Origin: Streptomyces canus
GTDB lineage: Bacteria; Actinomycetota; Actinomycetes; Streptomycetales; Streptomycetaceae
Assembly (NCBI RefSeq): GCF_030815415.1
Contig: NZ_JAUSWW010000001.1
Location: forward strand, 930,001 to 994,000
Length of the DNA stretch: 64,000 bases
Reading direction: 5' to 3'
Positions 19,457 through 27,382 of this stretch are shown one piece after another. The notes under the pieces are model-generated. The model was not told the DNA's origin. It worked only from the letters and a program-made list of their open reading frames with translations, and searched no databases. How positions within the stretch are numbered: position 1 is the stretch's first letter; each line of letters starts with the position of its first letter. The position numbers were made by a program, and so were the translations under genes.

Positions 19457-19914
19457 GTGTCGAACGCCTCCGCCCCCGGCTGGGCCGGACGCGTCACCGT
19501 GCGCGTGTCCTCGCCCTCGCTCTCGCCGTGTCCGGCCTGACGGCCCTGGCCGACCACGAACCATCGGCACCTCTGACCGCCGAGCCGGCGGCGGTCAGCA
19601 CCGCACAGGCCGCCGTCACCTCGCCGTCGATGGGCTGGGCGTCCTGGAGCAGCTTCGCCAGCAGCATCGATTCCGATGTCGTCAAGGAGCAGACGGACGC
19701 TCTGGCCTACTCCGGGATGGCGGCGGCCGGCTGTCAGTACGGGGACTGCACCGGCGGCACCAACCAGAAGTGGACCGTACACTCCGACGGCACGATCACC
19801 AACGACCGCTCGGGACTGTGCCTCGACGCCGAGGAAGCGGCGACCGCCAACGGCACCAAGCTGGTCCTGTGGACCTGCAACGGCCAGACCAACCAGCGGT
19901 GCGCCCTCAACTGA
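19457..19914 (+). pseudogene. Wrecked GH27 alpha-galactosidase with ricin-type lectin tail
   Basis: Two lesions. First, the GTG at 19457 (GGAGG 8 nt before it) opens VSNASAPGWAGRVTVRV, but the signal core LALALAVSGLTALA continues only in another frame from 19507; an extra GT in CGCGTGTCC explains the shift. Second, the mature part starts as GH27 (PSMGWASWSSFASSIDSD, SGMAAAGCQYGD) and after about 45 residues jumps into a ricin lectin repeat (TGGTNQKWTVHSDGTITN, CNGQTNQRCALN), so the whole catalytic barrel is missing, roughly 300 residues by family length. It cannot be an active galactosidase. No mobile element is seen at the junction. Confidence 0.78.
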
Positions 19915-19933
19915 CCTGACCCGCACCGCCTGC

Positions 19934-19982
19934 ACCGCCCGTCGCCGGGCCGGCCCTCGAGCCGGTCCCGGCGGCGGGCGGT
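19934..19982. terminator. Bidirectional terminator-like hairpin
   Basis: ACCGCCCGTCGCCGGG (19934-19949) pairs with CCCGGCGGCGGGCGGT (19967-19982) over 16 positions with one G-T wobble, and the loop itself contains CCGGC/GCCGG. It lies between the converging GH27 remnant and GH32 gene. Confidence 0.7.
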
Positions 19983-20010
19983 GTCGTCCGCCGGGCGGGA
20001 CCGCCGGCCG

Positions 20011-21360
20011 TCAGCGCACCGGTGGGCCGGGCCAGATGGCCGAGGCGTCGTCGCGGTCCATGTCGGGCAGGCGGATCGGGCGGACGGGGACGGTGCGGGT
20101 GCGGCCCTCCGACACGACCGTCCACGTGGCGGGACGGCCCGAGTAGCACAGGGTGGTGAGCACGAAGACGCCGTCGGCGTAGACCTCGACGTATTCGCCG
20201 ATGGTGAGGATGCGCAGAGTGGCGGCGGGTTCGGTCAGTATCGTCTCGCCGAGCCGGTCCCCGTGGGGGCCGGTGACCCAGAGGTTCTTGCCGTCGCAGC
20301 CGACGAGCAGGGCCGGGCTCTCGCCGTCGGCGATGTCGGTGCGCAGGGCGATCTCCACGCGGCCGGTGAGGGTGACGTCGCCGACCGCGTGCAGGGCGGG
20401 CTGTTCGGTCTCCTCGCCGAGCCAGGCGTTCAGGCCGGGCCACCATTCCAGACGAGGTGACTGGTCCGGGGCGGTCACCAGGAGTTTGGGCTGGGCGAGC
20501 ATGCCGCGGCAGCGTTCGCCGGAGTCGGTGAGGTTCACGCGCCGGGGCGTGGTGTGCAGCACGACGCGGGAGCCGTCGGGAGCGGCGATGACGCGCGGGG
20601 CGTAGGAGCCGGTCGGGCCGAGCGGGCCGCGGCGGGTCCACGGCCCCCTCAACCGCGGCGCGGTCCACGCCTCGAAGCCGCGTGTGGCGCCGACGGACCC
20701 GAGCAGCAGCCAGCTGCCGTCGTCGAGCCGCTCCAGGACCGGGCATTCCAGCTCGTCGACGTCGCCCGGTGAGACGAGCGGCGGGTGGACGGTCCAGTGC
20801 TCCAGGTCCTCGGAGGTGGCCCAGGCGACGCAGCCGCCGGACTCGACGGGCAGGGAGGCGTCGGCGGCGCAGACCACCATGACCCAGCCGTCGGACTCGT
20901 CGTCGCGGACGACGAACGGGTCGCGCCAGCCCATGTGTTCGCCGGTGCGATACCAGCGCGCGTCCGCCTCGACGACGGACCCGGTGCCGTGCCGGCGCCA
21001 GCCGGTGCCGTCGGTGCGGTCGGAGTAGGCGAGACCGACCGACTGCAACGGCCAGCCGTCTGGAGTGAGGCCGGAGACGCCGGTGTAGAACATGGCCATT
21101 CCGTCCCCGTACCGGACGGGGTGCATGGTCCATACGGCCTGCTGGTCGAAGCGGCCGGGCAGGCCGTTGCCGAACACGGTGCCCTCCGGCTTCCAGCGCA
21201 CCAGGTCGGTGGAGGTGGCCCGGCCGTAGGACGTCTCCATTCTCAGGTGGTCGAACTCGGCCGTCCACGGGCCCTGCAGATGCAGCACGGCGTAGGTGCC
21301 GGCGTCGTCCCGGAGCAGGGCGAAGTCGTTCACACAGAGGCCGGGTGGGGCGTATCGCAT
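20011..21360 (-). CDS. Glycoside hydrolase family 32-like enzyme (beta-fructosidase type), cytoplasmic
   Basis: A 449-residue protein without signal peptide. Five-bladed propeller residues expected of clan GH-J are visible: ND in LCVNDFALLRD near the N-terminus, WRDPFVV (transition-state Asp) and DELECPVLE (acid/base Glu). The C-terminal 130 residues are a beta-sandwich (VTLTGRVEIALRTDIADG, LVGCDGKNLWV), as in GH32. Start 21360 follows AGGA. Divergent from a LacI regulator with a palindromic operator between them, and the facing CUT1 transporter imports sugar, so it probably hydrolyses an imported fructoside such as sucrose or a fructo-oligosaccharide. Confidence 0.8.
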   Translation of the reverse strand: MRYAPPGLCVNDFALLRDDAGTYAVLHLQGPWTAEFDHLRMETSYGRATSTDLVRWKPEGTVFGNGLPGRFDQQAVWTMHPVRYGDGMAMFYTGVSGLTPDGWPLQSVGLAYSDRTDGTGWRRHGTGSVVEADARWYRTGEHMGWRDPFVVRDDESDGWVMVVCAADASLPVESGGCVAWATSEDLEHWTVHPPLVSPGDVDELECPVLERLDDGSWLLLGSVGATRGFEAWTAPRLRGPWTRRGPLGPTGSYAPRVIAAPDGSRVVLHTTPRRVNLTDSGERCRGMLAQPKLLVTAPDQSPRLEWWPGLNAWLGEETEQPALHAVGDVTLTGRVEIALRTDIADGESPALLVGCDGKNLWVTGPHGDRLGETILTEPAATLRILTIGEYVEVYADGVFVLTTLCYSGRPATWTVVSEGRTRTVPVRPIRLPDMDRDDASAIWPGPPVR

Positions 21361-21453
21361 GCGCAGTTCCTGTCGGCTCGCAGCGCTCAAACGCGTGCGC
21401 TGACCACGGATCTCGAAGGTCTCGCTTAAGAATCGGCCCAAGTAAAACCCAAC

Positions 21454-21465
21454 GCAAACGCTTGC
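21454..21465. promoter_or_regulatory. LacI-family operator between GH32 and regulator genes
   Basis: GCAAACGCTTGC, an imperfect palindrome centred on CG as LacI-family operators are. It sits 89 bp from the GH32 start and 75 bp from the regulator start, so one bound dimer could control both directions. Confidence 0.6.
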
Positions 21466-21539
21466 GCAACAACGATGCCGGGTCTACGGTCGCGTCACCC
21501 ACAGATCACACCGATGTGAACCAACGGGAGAAGAGCGCT

Positions 21540-22559
21540 GTGACCGTCAGCATCACCGATGTCGCCCGCGCCGCCGGCGTCTCGGCGTCCACCGTGTCCC
21601 GCGCACTGCGCGGTCAGCCGGGCGTCTCCGACGAGGTCCGCGCCCAGATCACAGCCGTCGCCGCACAACTCGGCTACACGGCATCCCGTTCGGCCTCCAG
21701 CCTGGCCAGCGGACGCACCTACACCATCGGCGTCGTCGTCCCCTACATCGGCCGCTGGTTCTTCGGCACCGTGCTCGACGCCGCCGAGAAAGTGTTCAGC
21801 GCCGCCGGCTACGACGTGTTGCTCTACAACCTGAACTCACCGGAGGCACGCAAACGCTTCTTCACCAAGCTGCCGGTGCGCAAGCGCGTGGACGCCGTCC
21901 TCTCCCTGCTCATCCCCGACCTGGACGAGGAATCCGCACTGCGCTCCCTCGGCGTTCCGCTGGCCACCACCGTCGGCGGCCCCCGGGACGGCTTCACGGT
22001 GGTCGGCATCGACGACCACAGCGGTGCCACCAGCGCCGTACGGCATCTGGTCAACCTCGGCCACCGGCGCATCGGCATGATCTCCGGGGCGAGTGAGCCG
22101 CTGCACTGGACCACTCCGATCGACCGCCGTCAGGCCTACCTGGACGTGCTGGCCGAGGCCGGTATCGCCCACGAGCCGGCGCTGGAGGCGGACGGCGGCT
22201 ACACCGTCGACGGCGGCGAGCGGGCCATGACCGAGCTCCTCGCCGTCTCCCGCCCTCCGACGGCGGTGTTCGCGCAGTCCGACGAAATGGCGATGGGTGC
22301 GCTGCGCGCCCTGCGCCGGCACCGCCTGAAGGTGCCGGACGACGTGTCCGTCGTCGGTTTCGACGACCACGAACTCGCCGAGGTCATCGGGCTGACCACC
22401 GTCGCCCAGCCGGTGCCGGAACAGGGCGCCGAGGCCGCCCGGCTGCTGCTACGCCGGCTGGAGGAACCGGATGCCGAGCCGGTCGGCCAGGTGCGGATGC
22501 CCATCCGCCTGGTGCTGCGGGAGACCACGGCTCCGCCGAGCCCGCACAGATCCTCGTGA
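21540..22559 (+). CDS. LacI family transcriptional regulator
   Basis: A 339-residue repressor starting at GTG 21540 (GGGAG upstream). Residues 3-22 are the LacI helix-turn-helix (VSITDVARAAGVSASTVSRA), followed by the hinge SRSASSLASGRT and a periplasmic-binding-like sensor (IGVVVPYIG, GHRRIGMISG, FAQSDEMAMGALRAL, VVGFDDHELAEVIGLTTV). It should govern the divergent GH32 gene and the downstream transporter. Confidence 0.9.
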   Translation: MTVSITDVARAAGVSASTVSRALRGQPGVSDEVRAQITAVAAQLGYTASRSASSLASGRTYTIGVVVPYIGRWFFGTVLDAAEKVFSAAGYDVLLYNLNSPEARKRFFTKLPVRKRVDAVLSLLIPDLDEESALRSLGVPLATTVGGPRDGFTVVGIDDHSGATSAVRHLVNLGHRRIGMISGASEPLHWTTPIDRRQAYLDVLAEAGIAHEPALEADGGYTVDGGERAMTELLAVSRPPTAVFAQSDEMAMGALRALRRHRLKVPDDVSVVGFDDHELAEVIGLTTVAQPVPEQGAEAARLLLRRLEEPDAEPVGQVRMPIRLVLRETTAPPSPHRSS

Positions 22560-22657
22560 CTCCCCGCTCCCCGTCGAGCCACCGCCTTTCGAACCCACCT
22601 CCCCACACCCCTAATCGTCGAGTACCAGAACCCTCACCCAGCTCGGAGGCACCGTCC

Positions 22658-24001
22658 ATGAACGCCGGAAGCAGAAGGTTCCGCCGCACGCTCTGTTCGA
22701 GTCTGACCCTCGCCCTGCCCCTGGCCGCGCTGGCCGCCTGTGGTGGAGGCGGCGGCAGCGACGCCTCCGCCGAGGCGGGCAGCGGCAAGGGCACGATCAG
22801 CGTCTGGGCCCACCAGGGGCAGGCGGGCGAGACCGCCGCGCTGCAGAACACGGTGAAGACCTTCAACTCCTCACAGAGCGACATCAAGGTCGAGCTGAAG
22901 CTCATCCCCGAGAACGACTACACCAAGACCATCACCGCCACCGGCGCCTCCGAGCTGCCGGACGTGATGGAGTTCGACGGCCCGACGATGGCGAGCTTCG
23001 TCTACAACAAAAAGCTCGCGCAGATCGACTCGTATGTGTCCGCGAAGACGATGTCCAACGCCACCGACGCGATCAAGGCGCAGGGCGAGATCGACGGCAA
23101 GCACTACGGCCTGGGCATGTTCGACTCCGGCCTCGGCGTGTGGGGCAACAAGAAGCTGCTGGACGCGGCCGGCGTCAAGTACCCGACGAGCGCGGACGAC
23201 GCCTGGACGGCCGCGGAGTTCGACGCGGCACTCAAGGCACTCAAGGCCAAGGACGCCGACGGCAAGGTCCTCGACGTCTCCGAGCAGTACGGCCTGGCCA
23301 CCGAGTGGGGCACCTACGGCTTCTCCCCCATCGTCTGGTCGGCCGGCGGCGCCCTGCTGAAGGACGGCAAGGCCGAGGGCGCCCTCGACAGCCCCAAAGT
23401 GGTCTCGGCGATGAAGACCTTCCAGTCCTGGAAGACGTACGTCGACCCCAACACCGACGGCAATGCCTTCGCCAAGGGCAAGGTGGCGCTGAGCTGGGTC
23501 GGCAACTGGACCTACCCCGGCTACGACAAGGCCCTCGGCGACGACCTCGTCGTCCTGCCGCTGCCCGACTTCGGCAACGGCCCCAAGACCGGCCAGGGAT
23601 CGTGGGCCTGGGGCATCGGCGCGGACACCAAGAACGCCAAGGCCGCGGGCGCCTTCCTGGACCACCTCCTGAGCGACGACAGCGTCGGCGCGATGACGAA
23701 GGCCAACGGCTCGGTCCCGGGCACCGAGTCCGCGCTCGCCAAGAGCGCGCTGTACAAGCAGGGCGGCCCGCTGCAGCTCTTCGCCGACCAGCTCGCCAAG
23801 CCGTGCGGTGACCGCGACATCGACACGTCCTGCGTCGCCGTCACCCGCCCCGTGACGGCCGGATACCCCACGGTCACCGCCAAGTTCTCCCAGGCCCTCA
23901 ACGCGATCTACGGCGGTGCGGACCCGAAGGAAGCCCTGGAGAAGGCGGCCCGCTCCATCGACCAGGACTTCTCCGACAACGCCGGCTACGAGATCCCGTA
24001 G
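22658..24001 (+). CDS. Sugar ABC transporter substrate-binding lipoprotein (CUT1)
   Basis: A 447-residue type I extracellular solute-binding protein. Signal RRTLCSSLTLALPLAALAAC with lipobox LAAC; mature part opens GTISVWAHQGQAGE and includes MEFDGPTMASFV, GLGMFDSGLGVWGNKKLLDAAG and KGKVALSWVGNWTYPG, typical of MalE-like oligosaccharide receptors. ATG 22658 has GGAGG. Receptor for the two permeases that follow on the same strand. Confidence 0.88.
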   Translation: MNAGSRRFRRTLCSSLTLALPLAALAACGGGGGSDASAEAGSGKGTISVWAHQGQAGETAALQNTVKTFNSSQSDIKVELKLIPENDYTKTITATGASELPDVMEFDGPTMASFVYNKKLAQIDSYVSAKTMSNATDAIKAQGEIDGKHYGLGMFDSGLGVWGNKKLLDAAGVKYPTSADDAWTAAEFDAALKALKAKDADGKVLDVSEQYGLATEWGTYGFSPIVWSAGGALLKDGKAEGALDSPKVVSAMKTFQSWKTYVDPNTDGNAFAKGKVALSWVGNWTYPGYDKALGDDLVVLPLPDFGNGPKTGQGSWAWGIGADTKNAKAAGAFLDHLLSDDSVGAMTKANGSVPGTESALAKSALYKQGGPLQLFADQLAKPCGDRDIDTSCVAVTRPVTAGYPTVTAKFSQALNAIYGGADPKEALEKAARSIDQDFSDNAGYEIP

Positions 24002-24029
24002 GCCCCCGCCGGGAAAAGGACCCACACCC

Positions 24030-25022
24030 GTGAAAACCGTGGAACCCGCGCACTCCGCGGCACCCGGCCGCTCCGAGCAGCCCTCCCCCGCCCCGTCCGG
24101 CAAGCCCCCGAAAGCCGGGCGCAAGAACCAGGACCGGGTGCACGCCCTGCTCATGGTCGCCCCGGCCGTCGGCGGACTGATCGCCTTCGTCGGCATCCCC
24201 TTCGGCTACGCCGTCGTGCTCTCCTTCTACAACGTGCGGCTCGGCTCCCCGCTGGAACCGTCGTTCTTCGGCCTGGAGCACTACCGGCGCCTGTTCACCG
24301 ACCCCGACCAGTCCGGCCCGTTCCTGCGGGCGCTGCTGAACAACCTGACCTTCGCCGCGGTCGTCGTACCGCTCCAGACCGGTCTCGCCCTCGGCCTGGC
24401 GATCCTCCTCAACCGCAAGCTCAAGGCCATCGGCCTGTTCCGGTCCCTGTTCTTCATGCCGGTGGTCTTCCCGATGGCCCTGGTCGCCGTGATCTGGCGG
24501 CTGATCCTGGCCCGCAGCGAGCAGGGCATGCTCAACTCCCTGCTGGACGCTGTGAGTCTCGGCAACTGGGGCGCGTTCGACTGGCTCGGCGACACGGCCA
24601 CCGCGATGGCCTCGATCGTCGTGCTGTCGGTGTGGCAGGGCGTCGGCTTCCAGATGGTCATCCTGCTGGCCGGCCTGCAGCAGATTCCCGGTGAGCTGTA
24701 CGAGGCCTCCGAGTTGGACCGCGCGAGCCGCCGGCAGCAGTTCCGCCATGTCACGCTGCCCGGCATCCGCGGCACGCTGGTCTTCGTCGCGCTGCTGACC
24801 TCCGTGATGTCCTTCCGGATCTTTGACCAGGTGTACATCCTCATCCGCGGCGGCGGCCTGGACGAGGACGCCACCCGCACGGTCATGTACCAGGCCGTCA
24901 CCACCGCCTTCGACCAGAACAACATCGGTCAGGCGTCCGCGATCACCGTCGTCTTCTTCCTGATCGTCCTCGTCCTGACGATCGTCCAGCGCCGCGTCGT
25001 CCGGCCCGACAACGAGGACTGA
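24030..25022 (+). CDS. Sugar ABC transporter permease 1 (CUT1, MalF-like)
   Basis: A 330-residue membrane protein with a proline-rich N-terminal 35 residues and six hydrophobic segments. The EAA loop ELYEASELDRASRRQQFRHV contacts the ATPase. GTG 24030 follows AAGGA by 9 nt. Pairs with the permease 5 bp downstream. Confidence 0.89.
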   Translation: MKTVEPAHSAAPGRSEQPSPAPSGKPPKAGRKNQDRVHALLMVAPAVGGLIAFVGIPFGYAVVLSFYNVRLGSPLEPSFFGLEHYRRLFTDPDQSGPFLRALLNNLTFAAVVVPLQTGLALGLAILLNRKLKAIGLFRSLFFMPVVFPMALVAVIWRLILARSEQGMLNSLLDAVSLGNWGAFDWLGDTATAMASIVVLSVWQGVGFQMVILLAGLQQIPGELYEASELDRASRRQQFRHVTLPGIRGTLVFVALLTSVMSFRIFDQVYILIRGGGLDEDATRTVMYQAVTTAFDQNNIGQASAITVVFFLIVLVLTIVQRRVVRPDNED

Positions 25023-25027
25023 CCTCC

Positions 25028-25870
25028 ATGGCCATGACCCGCACCCCCGTCCGCCGCATCCTCGACTACAGCGTCCTGAGCGTCCTGGCGTTCGTCTTCG
25101 TCCTGCCCGTCCTCTATCTCTTCCTGGGCAGCCTCAAGCCGTCCGACGAGGTACTGAACGGACTGTCCGGCTTCCTGCCCACCCATCTGACCTTCGACAA
25201 CTACTCCGCCGTCCTCGACAGCCTGAACTCCGACAGCACCGGCTACTTCTGGCAGTTCATGGGCGTGTCGGTACTGGTGGCGTTCGTGGTGGTGACGGGC
25301 GGGCTGTTCGTCAACTCGATGGCGGCGTACGGCCTGTCCCGCCTGAAGTGGCGCGGCCGGGAAGCGGTCTTCACCCTCGTCCTGCTGCTGATGCTCATCC
25401 CGTTCGAGTCGGTGGCCGTCCCGCTCTTCTACATGTTCAACGGGCAGCGCAACACGCTCTACATCCAGGCGGTGCCCTTCATCGCCAACGCCTTCGCCAT
25501 CTACCAGTTCCACACGTTCTTCCGGAAGATCCCCACGAGCATCGAGGAAGCCGCCCGGCTGGACGGCGCGGGCCCCTGGCGCACCTTCTTCGCGATCATC
25601 GTGCCGATGTCCAGGCCCGTGTTCGCCTCCGTCGCGATCCTGACCTTCCTCATCCAGTGGGGCTCCTTCCTGTGGCCGGTCCTGATGGTCTCCGACCCCT
25701 CGGTGCGCCCCCTCCCCCTGGAGATCAGCGTCTTCCAGGGCCAACAGCCCCCGGACTGGGGCCAGATCCTCGCCTTCGGCGTCCTGCTGGTCCTGCCCGT
25801 ACTGGTGGTCTTCGCCTTCTTCCAGCGCTGGTTCGTCCAAGGCGTGGCCAGCTCCGCCGTCAAGGGCTGA
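25028..25870 (+). CDS. Sugar ABC transporter permease 2 (CUT1, MalG-like)
   Basis: A 280-residue membrane protein with six hydrophobic segments and the EAA loop IPTSIEEAARLDGAGPWRTF. GAGGA overlaps the end of permease 1, so translation is coupled. No ATPase gene follows; in Streptomyces CUT1 systems commonly share the MsiK ATPase encoded elsewhere (established for several), so an absent ATPase does not imply a broken system. Confidence 0.89.
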   Translation: MAMTRTPVRRILDYSVLSVLAFVFVLPVLYLFLGSLKPSDEVLNGLSGFLPTHLTFDNYSAVLDSLNSDSTGYFWQFMGVSVLVAFVVVTGGLFVNSMAAYGLSRLKWRGREAVFTLVLLLMLIPFESVAVPLFYMFNGQRNTLYIQAVPFIANAFAIYQFHTFFRKIPTSIEEAARLDGAGPWRTFFAIIVPMSRPVFASVAILTFLIQWGSFLWPVLMVSDPSVRPLPLEISVFQGQQPPDWGQILAFGVLLVLPVLVVFAFFQRWFVQGVASSAVKG

Positions 25871-25942
25871 GAGCTGGGGCGCCGGCCGTTTCCGCGGCTG
25901 AAGTCGCGATGAGAGCAACCTGTCAACGAGCACAGGATATTT

Positions 25943-25954
25943 CCCGTATACGGG
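25943..25954. promoter_or_regulatory. Perfect 12-bp palindrome
   Basis: CCCGTATACGGG, AT-centred in otherwise GC-rich intergenic DNA, 150 bp before the DUF3500 gene. Two TGTCAAC repeats (25920 and 26000 areas) flank it. A regulator site is possible; nothing identifies the protein. Confidence 0.35.
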
Positions 25955-26048
25955 CGCCCGCCGCCCAATTGAGACAGGCCTGAAGGCTCGCGCGTTGAGC
26001 TGTCAACAATATTGCTGATAGTTCTCTCATCCAGCGCGCGCGTGTTCT

Positions 26049-26080
26049 GGACGTCGCCGTCCGCAGAGTCGGCGACGTCC
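26049..26080. terminator. Strong hairpin before the DUF3500 gene
   Basis: GGACGTCGCCG (26049-26059) and CGGCGACGTCC (26070-26080) form a perfect 11-bp stem with a 10-nt loop. It could end the transporter transcript or sit in the leader of the next gene, whose GTG is 25 bp further. Confidence 0.5.
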
Positions 26081-26104
26081 CCGCCTTTCCTTCAGGGAGT
26101 GTTC

Positions 26105-27382
26105 GTGAGCAAAGACAGAACACGTCGGGCCCGTAGCCGACGGACGTGGCGAGGTATAGCGGGCGTGGCCGCCGGTGTCGTCCTCGTCGGCGGCGGATTC
26201 GTGGCGGCCAACGCCGCGACGAGTTCGAGCGACGCCAAGAAGGCCGGGGTCCACTATCCGGTCGACAAGAAGGCCAACGGTGTCGCGGCCGTGGTCAGCG
26301 CGGCCAACGCGTTCCTGAACACGCTGGACTCCGACCAGCAGGCGGAGACGGTCCTGGACCACTCCCAGGCGAACGCGACCGCGTGGTCGAACCTGCCGTG
26401 CGGCTCGTCCTGCCGGGTCGGCATCCAGACGGGCTCGCTGAGCGACGACCAGCTGGCCGCGCTGAAGAACGTGCTGAAGGTGGCCCTGGGGACCGGCGAG
26501 GGTACCGGCTACGAGCACGTCCTTGAGACCCTCCTGGCCGACGACCAGCTGGCCTCGGCGGAGGGCTCGGGCTCCGGGCCCGCCGCGCCGTCGGGCAGCG
26601 CGTCGAGCGACACCTCCGCCTCGGCCGACCCCTCGGTCTCCACCTCGGCGGACCCGAGCGCCACAGTCAGCGGCGCCCCGACGGGCGCCCCGCCGTCCGG
26701 CGGAACCGGCGGCGGTGGCGGTGGCGGGTACGGCAGCGGCATCTACTTCCTGGCCTTCCTGGGCACCCCGTCGGTCGACGGCACCTGGCAGCTGCAGTTC
26801 GGCGGCCACCACCTCGCCGTGAACGTCACCTACAAGAAGGGCAAGGTGGCCGGCGCCAGCCCGTTCTTCACCGGCGTAGAGCCCGCCAGCTGGACCACGG
26901 ACGACGGCACCACGTACGAGCCGATGGCGAAGTTCCGCAACGGCATACTCGCCCTGACCGGCAGCCTGAGCACCGAACAGCTGGCCAAGGCCAAGCTGTC
27001 CGAGTCCTTCAGCGACGTCCTGCTCGGCCCGAGCGAGGACGGCCAGTTCCCGGAGACCAAGGAGGGCATCAAGGCCAGCGAGCTGTCACCCAAGCAGCAG
27101 AAGCTGGTCCTGGCGGCGATCCACCCATGGGTCGCGGGCGTGGACGACGCCACCGCCAAACAGCTCATGAAGACGTACGCGCGTGAGCTGAGCAAGACCT
27201 ATGTCAGCTACTCCGGCGGCACCGCCCTGGACACCCAGGGCGACTACGTCCGCATCGACGGCCCCAGCGTCTGGATCGAGTTCGTCTGCCAGGACGGCGT
27301 TGTCTACCGGGACAAGATCCACTACCACACCGTGTACCGGGACCACACCCGCGACTACGGCAGCGAGTTCTCCTTCTCATGA
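26105..27382 (+). CDS. DUF3500 domain protein with N-terminal membrane anchor
   Basis: 425 residues from GTG 26105 (AGGGAG upstream). A basic N-terminus (RTRRARSRRTWRG) precedes one hydrophobic helix (IAGVAAGVVLVGGGFVAAN), so the rest should be extracytoplasmic. A low-complexity Ser/Pro/Ala/Gly linker (about residues 155-215) splits the DUF3500 homology into an N-terminal helical part (ANAFLNTLDSDQQAETVLD, WSNLPCG) and a C-terminal part (FLGTPSVDGTWQLQFGGHH, SPFFTGVEPASW). Function unknown for the family. Stop overlaps the HupE/UreJ start by 4 bp, a strong sign that the two proteins work together. Confidence 0.8.
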   Translation: MSKDRTRRARSRRTWRGIAGVAAGVVLVGGGFVAANAATSSSDAKKAGVHYPVDKKANGVAAVVSAANAFLNTLDSDQQAETVLDHSQANATAWSNLPCGSSCRVGIQTGSLSDDQLAALKNVLKVALGTGEGTGYEHVLETLLADDQLASAEGSGSGPAAPSGSASSDTSASADPSVSTSADPSATVSGAPTGAPPSGGTGGGGGGGYGSGIYFLAFLGTPSVDGTWQLQFGGHHLAVNVTYKKGKVAGASPFFTGVEPASWTTDDGTTYEPMAKFRNGILALTGSLSTEQLAKAKLSESFSDVLLGPSEDGQFPETKEGIKASELSPKQQKLVLAAIHPWVAGVDDATAKQLMKTYARELSKTYVSYSGGTALDTQGDYVRIDGPSVWIEFVCQDGVVYRDKIHYHTVYRDHTRDYGSEFSFS

